Assembly: GCA_964558445.1 (NCBI GenBank)
Contig: CAZLEA010000031.1
Coordinates: 1 to 19,232, forward strand
Direction of reading: 5' to 3'
Length of the DNA stretch: 19,232 nt
Origin: CAYXVJ01 sp964558445
GTDB taxonomy: Bacteria; Bacillota; Clostridia; Saccharofermentanales; Fastidiosipilaceae
The notes under the pieces: generated by a model
Databases searched by the model: none
The model's input: the letters and a program-made list of their open reading frames with translations, nothing else
Told to the model about the DNA's origin: nothing
Translations under genes and position numbers: made by a program
Shown: positions 6,805-14,182 of the stretch, in pieces
How the letters are laid out: each line of letters opens with the position of its first letter
Numbering within the stretch: position 1 is the stretch's first letter

Positions 6805-7509
6805 CTAGTCGCGGCGTCGATTGCCCGAGATGAGGAGGAGCCTCAGGAGCTGGAGAATTGACGTGGCGGCGGCAGCGACATAAGTCATCGCGGCGGCATT
6901 CAGCACTTCCCTGGTCCCCTTAAGCTCTTCTTCGGTCAATACATGATTCTCGTTTAGGATCGCGAGTGCACGGCGCGATGCGTTGAATTCGACCGGCAGC
7001 GTAATAAGCGTGAACAAGGTGGTGAGCGAGAAGGCTATGATGCCGATTTGGACCAGCAGATCACCGGTCGACGAATTAAGCAGCATGCCGACAAGCAGGA
7101 TCGGAATCGACAAGGTAGAGCCGATGTTCGTGATCGGCACCAGCGCAGAGCGCAGCATCAGCGGACCATATTGCTGATCGTGTTGGACTGCGTGTCCGCA
7201 TTCATGAGCGGCGACGCCGACGGCCGCGATGGAATTCGATCCATAGACGGGTTCGGAGAGCGCGAGGCTCATCTTCTGCGGATTATAGTGGTCCGTCAAT
7301 TGGCCGCGGACGGGTTCGATGCGAACCGAGTGAATCCCGTTTCGATTCAAGATCAGGCGAGCGGCATCGGCACCGGTCATGCCGGACTTCGTCCCGATGC
7401 GGCTATACTTATTGAACGTACTTGTGACTCTGGCCTGGGCAAGTAAACTCAGTGCGGCACCGATGATCACAAAGATATACGTGGCATCCCAAAAAAGCGG
7501 AAAGAACAT
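6805..7509 (-). CDS. YugP-type membrane neutral zinc metallopeptidase
   Basis: The 234-residue product fits the YugP/Zn_peptidase_2 family (PF04298 type). The zinc site is His102-Glu103-Cys-Gly-His106 in Ala-Ala-His-Glu-Cys-Gly-His-Ala, with Glu174 in Leu-Pro-Val-Glu-Phe-Asn-Ala-Ser as the likely third ligand. Membrane segments are predicted at about 7-25, 122-143, 151-172 and 205-225. The family is widespread in Bacillota; substrates are largely unknown and membrane-protein quality control is a guess. GGAGG lies just upstream of the ATG on the minus strand. The gene is divergent from sodA and is followed, after about 75 bases, by the His-rich protein gene on the same strand. Those two could be co-transcribed, though no terminator is visible between them to decide. 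Confidence 0.93.
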   Translation of the reverse strand: MFFPLFWDATYIFVIIGAALSLLAQARVTSTFNKYSRIGTKSGMTGADAARLILNRNGIHSVRIEPVRGQLTDHYNPQKMSLALSEPVYGSNSIAAVGVAAHECGHAVQHDQQYGPLMLRSALVPITNIGSTLSIPILLVGMLLNSSTGDLLVQIGIIAFSLTTLFTLITLPVEFNASRRALAILNENHVLTEEELKGTREVLNAAAMTYVAAAATSILQLLRLLLISGNRRRD

Positions 7510-7729
7510 AATAGACCTCCGATCTGTAACGTAATAACTGTTCAGTCAATCCTTAATATTCTAGCATGGACTTGTGTCAGTGATGAAAAACAGTTATGAA
7601 CATTCATCCGTAAGTTGCTAACGAAACGTAACTTTGGACACAGCACGGTGATGCGTCTTGATTTAGACTAAGTATATCGAGACAATCTCAACAAACGAGA
7701 TCTATGACAAGTACACGAGGAGGTTACAC
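7510..7729. other. Divergent intergenic region between the zinc peptidase and sodA
   Basis: This 220-base stretch must hold promoters for both directions. Toward sodA the best candidate is TTGATT (7658-7663) with GACAAT (7681-7686) at 17-base spacing, a weak match. Toward the peptidase, TAGAAT reads on the minus strand near 7558-7563 with no good -35. A 12-base palindrome, ATGAA-CA-TTCAT, lies at 7596-7607. No ORF or RNA gene is recognised here. Confidence 0.35.
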
Positions 7730-8332
7730 GTGAAACACACTCTACCCGAATTAGGTTACGCTTATGATGCTCTAGAACCCCATATCGATGCCCGTACGAT
7801 GGAGATCCATCACACGAAGCACCATCAGGCTTATATCAATAACTTGAACGCAGCTCTGGAGAAGCATCCGGAATTGGCCGATGCCAAGCTAGAAGATCTG
7901 CTCGCCGACTTGGACAGCGTACCGGAGGATATCCGCGCAGCCGTCCGCAACAACGGTGGCGGTCACTTCAACCACAGTCTCTTCTGGACCTACCTGAAGG
8001 CAGGCAGCCAGGGACCCGAGGGCGACCTCGCGGCAGCCATCGACAAGGCCTTCGGTAGCTTCGACGATTTCAAGAAGGAATTCGCAGCAGCGGCAGCCAC
8101 ACGTTTCGGTAGCGGCTGGGCATGGCTCATCGCCGACAAGGACAAGAACCTCAAGGTCGTATCCACGGCGAACCAAGATACACCGCTGGCAGACGGCACG
8201 CCTCTCCTCGGACTCGACGTCTGGGAGCATGCTTACTATCTGAACTATCAGAACCGTCGCCCCGACTACATACAGGCCTTCTTCAATGTCGTGAACTGGG
8301 ATACTGTAGCAGCAGCCTTCGCCGCTCTCTAA
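7730..8332 (+). CDS. sodA: Superoxide dismutase, Fe/Mn family
   Basis: The 200-residue product is full length for the cytoplasmic Fe/Mn superoxide dismutase, which converts superoxide to oxygen and hydrogen peroxide. Metal ligands are visible as His27 (Glu-Ile-His-His-Thr-Lys-His-His), His82 (His-Phe-Asn-His-Ser), Asp163 and His167 (Asp-Val-Trp-Glu-His). Gly-Gly before His79 and the Asn-Gln-Asp-Thr-Pro-Leu motif favour the manganese type, though dual-metal use cannot be excluded. The start is GTG at 7730, fixed by GAGGAGGT (7717-7724). It stands alone between a divergent peptidase gene and a terminator. In a likely anaerobe it would serve transient oxygen exposure. Confidence 0.96.
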   Translation: MKHTLPELGYAYDALEPHIDARTMEIHHTKHHQAYINNLNAALEKHPELADAKLEDLLADLDSVPEDIRAAVRNNGGGHFNHSLFWTYLKAGSQGPEGDLAAAIDKAFGSFDDFKKEFAAAAATRFGSGWAWLIADKDKNLKVVSTANQDTPLADGTPLLGLDVWEHAYYLNYQNRRPDYIQAFFNVVNWDTVAAAFAAL

Positions 8333-8362
8333 GCTCTTCTAACAAGCCATCTAGTTATCAGG

Positions 8363-8402
8363 ACACGTTCCTCCGGAGAAATCTTGGGGGACGTGTTTTT
8401 GT
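8363..8402 (+). terminator. Intrinsic terminator after sodA
   Basis: ACACGTTCCTC (8363-8373) pairs with GGGGGACGTGT (8386-8396) in an 11-bp stem with two G-U pairs and a 12-nt loop, followed by a run of five T (8396-8400). It starts 31 bases after the sodA stop and isolates sodA from the next operon. Confidence 0.8.
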
Positions 8403-8412
8403 TAGATTTCCT

Positions 8413-8462
8413 TTGACCGCATAAGATCTTAGGTCTATAATTCTTACAAATATAATTGTAAG
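8413..8462 (+). promoter_or_regulatory. Near-consensus promoter with inverted-repeat operator for the lic-like operon
   Basis: TTGACC (8413-8418) and TATAAT (8436-8441) are spaced by exactly 17 bases, a strong sigma-A-type promoter. Directly downstream, CTTACAA (8443-8449) and TTGTAAG (8456-8462) form a perfect 7-6-7 inverted repeat over the expected start site. This layout suggests a repressor that blocks an otherwise strong promoter. The regulator is not in the window as far as can be told. Confidence 0.78.
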
Positions 8463-8475
8463 TTGAGGGAACCAG

Positions 8476-9174
8476 GTGCAACAACTTGTAGATAATGCGA
8501 TCATCATGGCAGCCGGCTTCTCCAGCCGTTTCACGGCTATGTCGGGCGGCACACCGAAGGCACTGGCAACAGTCAGAGGCGAGGTGTTGATCGAGCGGCA
8601 GCTGTGCCAACTCATGGAAGCGGGCATACAAGAGATCTACATGGTGCTCGGCCACGATGCCAAACGCTATCACTACCTGGCCGAACGCTTCCCTGTACAA
8701 TTCATCTATAACCCCGATTATCGAGAACGAAACAATAACAGCAGCATCTACGCAGCCAGAAATGTGCTTCGCAACAGCTATATTTGCTCTGCAGATAATT
8801 ATTTCTCCGGGAATCCCTTCGAACGATCCGTATCAGGCAGCTACTATGCTGCCGTCTATGCAGAGGGCGAGACGAAGGAATGGTGCCTAGACCTGGACGA
8901 ACACGATGTGATCCGAGGGGTTACCGTAGGCGGCCGCGACAGCTGGTACATGATGGGCCACGCCTACTGGGATCAAGCCTATAGCATGCGCTTCAAGGAG
9001 ATTCTGGACGAGGTCTACCCCGACCCGTCAAGCCATGACCTCTATTGGGAGGATCTCTACATCCGGAACCTGGATACCCTGCACATGGTCGCACGCAAGT
9101 ATACGGAGGGCGAGGTCTTCGAGTTCGATACCGTGGAGGAGCTGCTCTTGTTCGACCCTGAGGCCATGTTCTAG
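8476..9174 (+). CDS. licC: Choline-phosphate cytidylyltransferase, LicC type
   Basis: The 232-residue product is a nucleotidyltransferase that should make CDP-choline from CTP and phosphocholine in the cytoplasm. The NTP loop is Ala12-Ala13-Gly14-Phe-Ser-Ser-Arg-Phe, Lys28 follows in Thr-Pro-Lys-Ala-Leu, and Asp107 in Ser-Ala-Asp-Asn-Tyr is the metal-binding aspartate. Asn-Asn-Asn-Ser-Ser-Ile-Tyr, Glu-Trp at about 140, Asp-Leu-Tyr-Trp and the C-terminal Glu-Phe-Asp-Thr-Val also resemble streptococcal LicC. The start is GTG at 8476 with GAGGGA at 8465-8470. It is the first gene of a four-gene operon under the promoter at 8413 and feeds the downstream transferases. A related substrate such as phosphoethanolamine is possible. 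Confidence 0.88.
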   Translation: MQQLVDNAIIMAAGFSSRFTAMSGGTPKALATVRGEVLIERQLCQLMEAGIQEIYMVLGHDAKRYHYLAERFPVQFIYNPDYRERNNNSSIYAARNVLRNSYICSADNYFSGNPFERSVSGSYYAAVYAEGETKEWCLDLDEHDVIRGVTVGGRDSWYMMGHAYWDQAYSMRFKEILDEVYPDPSSHDLYWEDLYIRNLDTLHMVARKYTEGEVFEFDTVEELLLFDPEAMF

Positions 9175-9197
9175 AATGCAGATAAATCAAGATGACA

Positions 9198-9228
9198 AGC
9201 TACACAGTAGCTATTCTACGTTGAATAG
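9198..9228 (+). repeat. Two overlapping short hairpins in the licC-licA spacer
   Basis: AGCTAC (9198-9203) pairs with GTAGCT (9207-9212). CTATTC (9211-9216) pairs with GAATAG (9223-9228). The two stems share bases 9211-9212, so they compete. They lie just upstream of the licA start and might tune its translation or processing, or be chance. Confidence 0.3.
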
Positions 9229-9245
9229 ATAGAAATGAGATTACG

Positions 9246-10172
9246 ATGACCCATATCATACCCGAGGATTTACCTCAGATACAGCAGATCCTGAAGGACG
9301 CCATTGGCGTTTCGCCAGAGACGAAGGATGCAAGCATCTCGCGTCTTGGAGGGCTCACGAATCGCTCCTACAGCGTACTTACAGCTGATGGCAGTCAGTA
9401 TGTCGTTCGCATACCCGGCGAGGGCACCGAGTCCATGATCAATCGCGAGCACGAGCGTATCAGTACCGAGCTTGCCTGTCGTCTGGGTGTGGATACGGAC
9501 CTGCTCTATTTCGGCGAAGACGGTGCCAAGGTCAGTCGCTATATACCGAACGCCGAAACAATGACGGCAGGGCGTATGCAAGAAGCGGATTCGATACGGA
9601 AGGTCGCGGAGATCTTGCGCACGATTCACCATAGCGGTGTCGATACCGAAGTCCCGTTTGACGTGTTTCGTATGGCTGCCCAGTATGAGGCGATCATCGA
9701 CTCGCATCAGGTGCCGCTCTTCTCGGATTACGAGGAGACCAAGCAAGCGGTATCGGCTATCAAGGCCTGGCTCGATCGGTCCATAGCACCCGAGTTACAG
9801 CCCTGTCACAACGACCCACTCTGCGAGAATTGGGTGATGGGCCAAGATAGGCTCTACCTCGTCGACTGGGAGTATGCAGGTATGAACGATGGCATGTGGG
9901 ACCTGGCCGCCGTCTCGATTGAGGCCGGCTACGATGCCGCCTGTGACCACTTGCTCCTCGACGCCTACTTCGGTGAAGATAAGCCGCTTGAGATCATGCA
10001 CTTGCTCGCGTCCAAGATCTTCGTGGACTATCTATGGACGCTCTGGGCCAAGGCCAGAGTGCCCTACAGCGGCCAAGCGATGGAAGATTGGGCGGTCGAG
10101 CGCTACACAAGGCTGTGCTCCTTCCTCCGGACCTTCCGAGTCGAGGCACCAAGCTACGGTATCGAGTTATGA
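9246..10172 (+). CDS. licA: Choline kinase, LicA type (phosphotransferase family)
   Basis: The 308-residue product has the aminoglycoside-phosphotransferase/choline-kinase fold and should phosphorylate choline with ATP, supplying LicC. Visible elements are Gly-Gly-Leu-Thr-Asn-Arg-Ser-Tyr (about 35-42, as in LicA), the catalytic loop Cys-His-Asn-Asp190-Pro-Leu-Cys-Glu-Asn, and the metal motif Leu-Val-Asp207-Trp-Glu-Tyr followed by Met-Asn-Asp-Gly-Met-Trp-Asp-Leu-Ala, all matching streptococcal LicA closely. It has no signal peptide. The ribosome site before ATG 9246 is weak (GAG at 9237-9239). Its stop overlaps the next start in an ATGA, so expression is coupled. No choline transporter (LicB) is nearby. 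Confidence 0.9.
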   Translation: MTHIIPEDLPQIQQILKDAIGVSPETKDASISRLGGLTNRSYSVLTADGSQYVVRIPGEGTESMINREHERISTELACRLGVDTDLLYFGEDGAKVSRYIPNAETMTAGRMQEADSIRKVAEILRTIHHSGVDTEVPFDVFRMAAQYEAIIDSHQVPLFSDYEETKQAVSAIKAWLDRSIAPELQPCHNDPLCENWVMGQDRLYLVDWEYAGMNDGMWDLAAVSIEAGYDAACDHLLLDAYFGEDKPLEIMHLLASKIFVDYLWTLWAKARVPYSGQAMEDWAVERYTRLCSFLRTFRVEAPSYGIEL

Positions 10173-11458
10173 CACCTATCCTCCACAGCCTGTTTGGCGA
10201 GTCGCTAAGCTTCCTCCCGCAGGCACTCTACATCGATCCGGCGACGGGCAGCATGTTGTTTGCCGTCTTGCTGGCGGTAGTCAGCACGAGTTTCTACTCG
10301 CTGCGCCTCTTCTTGATCAAGCTACGGTTTCGCTTCCGTGGCGGCAAACAAGGCGTACAAGAGAGCATCCCGGACCTCGTCATCTTCTCCGACGACAAGC
10401 GCTACTGGACGGTCTTCGAACCGATCTGCAGGGAGCTCGATCAGCGCGGTGAGCGAGTCAGCTATCTGACCGCGTCCGAAGACGATCCGGCCTTCCATAG
10501 CGGCCTTGTGCACCTATCGGTAGAATTTATTGGGGAAGGCAGCAGGGGGTTCGCCAAACTGAACACGCTGGAAGCCAAGGTGCTGCTTGCGACTACACCC
10601 GGACTCGACGTCTATCAGTGGAAGCGCTCCAAGGGGATTCGCTACTACGTGCATATACCGCATGCGGCCAGCGAAGTGACGCTCTATCGCATGTTTGGGC
10701 TCGACTACTACGATGCCGTCTTGCTCTCGGGTAGCTTCCAGGCAGACGATATACGCGCCCTGGAGGCACGTCGCGCTCTACCGCCCAAGGAACTCAGACT
10801 GGTCGGCATCCCCTACATGGATGTCATGCGACGTCGCTTAACGGAGGCGAAGCCGCTGACCGAAACCAGGCGCACCATACTACTCGCACCGTCTTGGGGC
10901 GAGAACGCTATCTTTGCCGTCTATGGGGGTAGGATAATCGATCGCTTGCTGGAGACCGATTGGCAGATCATTGTAAGGCCGCACCCGCAATCCTTCGTAT
11001 CGGAGCGAGAGCGCATGGACGACTTACTCAGTCGCTATCCCGCATCCGATCGCCTCAGCTGGAACCGCGATACCGATAACTTCGATGTCCTCTGCCGAGC
11101 CGATCTACTGATCTCGGACTTCTCGGGTGTGATCTTCGAATTCGCCCTCGTCTACGATAAGCCAGTCCTCTATACCGAACCCGATTTCGACCTGGCCGTT
11201 TACGACGCCTGGTGGCTGGATACGCCGCTATGGACGACCGGCGCTCTGCCGCGCCTGGGCAAGTCGCTTCGGGAGGAGGATCTATCGGACTTGGACCGCT
11301 TGATCGACAAGCTGATATCGGATCCTCGTTATGCTAGCGGCCGTGACGAAGTCAGACAAGAATGCTGGGTGAATCCGGGCAGCGCAGCCGCATCTTGTGC
11401 GGACTTCCTGCAAGAGAAGGTACGGTTGCTGACAAGCGACTTGAGCGAGGAACGATAG
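10169..11458 (+). CDS. Membrane-anchored CDP-glycerol glycerophosphotransferase-like protein (PF04464 type)
   Basis: The ATG at 10169 overlaps licA's stop (ATGA); a longer reading to 10034 would lie inside licA and is rejected. The 429-residue product has one N-terminal membrane segment (about 27-52) preceded by Tyr-Ile-Asp-Pro-Ala-Thr-Gly-Ser-Met-Leu. A TagB/TagF-like GT-B domain follows. His272 in Arg-Pro-His-Pro-Gln-Ser and Ser316-Asp-Phe-Ser-Gly, then Phe-Glu-Phe-Ala and Lys-Pro-Val-Leu-Tyr, are the C-terminal family motifs. The N-terminal His-Gly motif of canonical TagF looks changed to Val-His162-Ile-Pro-His165. Canonical members transfer glycerophosphate or ribitol phosphate from CDP donors onto teichoic acids. 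Here the upstream CDP-choline genes raise the possibility of another CDP-linked donor. The protein should sit at the cytoplasmic membrane face. Confidence 0.85.
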   Translation: MTPILHSLFGESLSFLPQALYIDPATGSMLFAVLLAVVSTSFYSLRLFLIKLRFRFRGGKQGVQESIPDLVIFSDDKRYWTVFEPICRELDQRGERVSYLTASEDDPAFHSGLVHLSVEFIGEGSRGFAKLNTLEAKVLLATTPGLDVYQWKRSKGIRYYVHIPHAASEVTLYRMFGLDYYDAVLLSGSFQADDIRALEARRALPPKELRLVGIPYMDVMRRRLTEAKPLTETRRTILLAPSWGENAIFAVYGGRIIDRLLETDWQIIVRPHPQSFVSERERMDDLLSRYPASDRLSWNRDTDNFDVLCRADLLISDFSGVIFEFALVYDKPVLYTEPDFDLAVYDAWWLDTPLWTTGALPRLGKSLREEDLSDLDRLIDKLISDPRYASGRDEVRQECWVNPGSAAASCADFLQEKVRLLTSDLSEER

Positions 11459-11462
11459 ATCT

Positions 11463-14153
11463 ATGACACTGACAAGAATTCTGGACACCATACTCTTGGA
11501 GCCGCTGCGCCTCCTCTTCGAGCTCGTCTTCGGCTCTGCAATCGAGCTATTCGGCCAGGCCGGCTGGGCCATACTACTACTTAGTCTGGTGATGAATCTG
11601 CTTTTGCATCCCTTCTACAAACAAGCGGATCGGATCCAAGCAGAGTTAGAGGCCAAGGAGCGACAGCTTGCCGATGGCGTGCGCCACATCAAGAAGAGCT
11701 TCTCGGGCGAGGAGCGCATGATGATGCTCCAGACTTACTACCGCCAGAATCACTACAAACAAACCGATGCCCTGCGCGGCTCGATCGCCCTGCTACTCGA
11801 GATTCCGTTCTTCATCACGGCCTATCAATTCATCTCCGGCCTGCAGCTGCTGCACGGCGTGTCGTTTGGCATCATCAGAGACCTCGCGCTGCCGGACAGG
11901 CTGCTCGCGATCGGCTCCCTCGAGATCAATCTGCTGCCTCTCTTGATGACGCTGCTAAACGTCTTGTCCACCGTGCTCTTCACTAAGGGTGCGGGCAAGA
12001 AGATGAAGATTCAGCTCTACGGTATGGCCGCCTTCTTCCTCATCTTCCTCTACAATTCGCCGTCTGCGCTGCTGATCTACTGGAGCATGAACAACTTAAT
12101 CTCGCTGCTGAAGAACGTCGTGACGTATTACGCCAAGAGGCGACTAGAGGCGAAGCAAGTTAGCGGTAACAGGGACGATGACACAGCAGATACAGATAGA
12201 GCTAAGGACGTCGCTAGCTCATCTCGCCGCCTCTTCTTCTCATCCGCCGTCTTCCTCACGATATTAATCGGTGTCTTGATCCCGGCAACCTTCATCGCCG
12301 CATCCCCTCAGGAATACATCAACATCTACCGCTACGAGCACCCGTCGCTGTTTGTCCTCTCATCTGCAAGTCTTGCCGTCGGCGTGTTTCTCGTCTGGCT
12401 GCCGCTGTTCTATAGGTTGACACCGAGCTCGCTCAAGCAGGTATTGGCGAGGCTCCTCGCAATCGTGGCGGCTCTATCCATCGTCAATTACATGTTCTTC
12501 GGCCAGGGGCTCGGCGTCATCAGCGCAAGCCTCCAGTACGAGCGCCCTCTGCAATTCGAGGTGCAAGATCTGCTCATCAATGGGGCGGTGCTGCTGCTTG
12601 TCGCCATACTCTTCTACTTCCTCACGAAGTTCCAATCAAGACGCGTGATAGCCCTCCTTCTATTGGTGAGCATCAGTACGGGAGCGATGTCGGCTTGGCA
12701 TCTAACACAGATTCATCGCTCGGTGCAACTGCTCGAGATCAAGCCTTCGAAGAAACCGGGCGATGACAATAAGGACATGCCTCACTTCAGCCTCAGCCAA
12801 GAGGGGAAGAACGTCGTCGTCATGATGTTCGACCGTGCAGCCGGTTCGATGCTGCCGTATATCCTAAACGAGAAACCGGAGCTAAGAGAGAAGTTCTCGG
12901 GCTTCACCTACTATGAGAACACATTGTCTTACGGCAACTCGACGAACTTCGCGGTGCCGGCACTGCTCGGCGGCTACGAATACACACCGGTGGAGCTGAA
13001 CAAGCGAAGCAGCGAGAAGCTTGTCGACAAGCATAACGAAGCGCTGAAGCTGATGCCGGCGATCTTCTCCGAGAACGATTACCAGATCACGATCTGCGAT
13101 CCGCCCTATGCGAACTATCGCTGGATTCCGGATCTGTCGATCTACGACGATTACCCAAACGTTGAGGCTTATATCACCAAGGGGCGCTTCACCGATCAAG
13201 ACCTGTTCACAGAGGATATCAGCAAGAATCACAGAAACTTCTTCCTCTTCGGACTCATGAAGACGCTGCCGCTCGCCGTGCAACCGGCACTCTACGACGA
13301 GGGTGATTATCGCCGGATCTCGGGCTACGGCGACCACGTCGATTACGAGAAACAGACGGTCTATTCGATGTCCGCGGCCTCGGGCTACAGAGGAGCCTTC
13401 ATGCAGGCCTACGACGCGGTACGAAATCTCAAGACGATGACGAGAATCGATCCGGGTGAGAAGAACAGCTTCCTCTTCTTCCTAAACGACATCACACATG
13501 AGCCGATGCTGCTGCAGACACCGGATTATATACCTAGCGCAAACGTCGACAACAGTAGATATGACCAGGCACACCGCGACCGCTTCACAGACCCGGTGAC
13601 CGGAGAGAAACTCGTAACAGAGAAGATCAATCAGATGACCCACTACCACACGAACGTGGCGATGATGCTGCAGCTGGCCGATTGGCTAGACGAGCTTCGA
13701 GCGCTTGGGGTCTATGACAACACAAGAATCATCATCGCGTCGGATCACGGCCGAGATCTCGGCCAAGTTGAGAATATGATTAAGAACGGACCGGATGGCG
13801 AAGCAGTCGATTTCACCGCTTACTATCCTCTTCTCCTTGTCAAAGACTTCGACCAAGAAGGCTTCCACACCTCAGACACCTTTATGACCAATGCCGACGT
13901 GCCAATCCTCGCCTTCGACGGGCTCATCGATAATCCGGTGAACCCGTTTACGGGCAAGCCGATCGACGATCAAGAGAAGTTCGCACACGAGCAGTACGTG
14001 ATCCTCTCGGAGATCTATTCGACCTCCGAGAATAATGGAACAAGTTTCTTACCCTCTTACTGGGCGAGCGTCAGGGATGATATCAGGGAGACGGAGAACT
14101 GGACGCTCTATCCGGACGAATTCGTCCTCGATGAGCACGGCGTCAAGCCCTGA
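11463..14153 (+). CDS. YidC/Oxa1-like membrane domain fused to an alkaline-phosphatase/sulfatase-superfamily domain
   Basis: The 896-residue product has two recognisable halves. Residues 1-222 follow YidC/Oxa1: a first helix at about 33-50, a charged amphipathic hairpin at 51-100, Leu-Glu-Ile-Pro-Phe-Phe-Ile-Thr-Ala-Tyr (112-121), then helices at about 155-173, 184-197 and 199-215. Asn45 occupies the position of the essential groove arginine. A charged linker (223-256) and five further helices (about 257-280, 295-317, 325-345, 368-390, 394-412) follow. From about 440 there is an alkaline-phosphatase-fold domain with Asp457 (metal), Gly-Asn-Ser-Thr494 (candidate nucleophile), His679 in Thr-His-Glu-Pro and Asp761-His762-Gly (metal). 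Such domains move phosphoglycerol or phosphoethanolamine outside the cell. It is four bases after the PF04464-type gene and last in the operon. Confidence 0.88.
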   Translation: MTLTRILDTILLEPLRLLFELVFGSAIELFGQAGWAILLLSLVMNLLLHPFYKQADRIQAELEAKERQLADGVRHIKKSFSGEERMMMLQTYYRQNHYKQTDALRGSIALLLEIPFFITAYQFISGLQLLHGVSFGIIRDLALPDRLLAIGSLEINLLPLLMTLLNVLSTVLFTKGAGKKMKIQLYGMAAFFLIFLYNSPSALLIYWSMNNLISLLKNVVTYYAKRRLEAKQVSGNRDDDTADTDRAKDVASSSRRLFFSSAVFLTILIGVLIPATFIAASPQEYINIYRYEHPSLFVLSSASLAVGVFLVWLPLFYRLTPSSLKQVLARLLAIVAALSIVNYMFFGQGLGVISASLQYERPLQFEVQDLLINGAVLLLVAILFYFLTKFQSRRVIALLLLVSISTGAMSAWHLTQIHRSVQLLEIKPSKKPGDDNKDMPHFSLSQEGKNVVVMMFDRAAGSMLPYILNEKPELREKFSGFTYYENTLSYGNSTNFAVPALLGGYEYTPVELNKRSSEKLVDKHNEALKLMPAIFSENDYQITICDPPYANYRWIPDLSIYDDYPNVEAYITKGRFTDQDLFTEDISKNHRNFFLFGLMKTLPLAVQPALYDEGDYRRISGYGDHVDYEKQTVYSMSAASGYRGAFMQAYDAVRNLKTMTRIDPGEKNSFLFFLNDITHEPMLLQTPDYIPSANVDNSRYDQAHRDRFTDPVTGEKLVTEKINQMTHYHTNVAMMLQLADWLDELRALGVYDNTRIIIASDHGRDLGQVENMIKNGPDGEAVDFTAYYPLLLVKDFDQEGFHTSDTFMTNADVPILAFDGLIDNPVNPFTGKPIDDQEKFAHEQYVILSEIYSTSENNGTSFLPSYWASVRDDIRETENWTLYPDEFVLDEHGVKP

Positions 14154-14182
14154 TTGATAGCGCGTCACAAGCTCGCTTGGAG

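Noticed and set aside
8358..8700. Minus-strand ORFs across the licC promoter
   Set aside because: They run through the sodA terminator, the promoter and the start of licC in antisense and lack ribosome sites or family motifs.
10034..10168. N-terminal extension of the TagF-like gene by 45 codons
   Set aside because: It would lie wholly inside licA in another frame; the ATGA overlap at 10169 is a better start and gives the expected membrane-helix N-terminus.
14154..14182. Terminator between the YidC-sulfatase fusion and the second ThuA-like gene
   Set aside because: No stem with a T-run could be found in the 29 bases between stops; termination may occur inside the opposing gene or depend on Rho.
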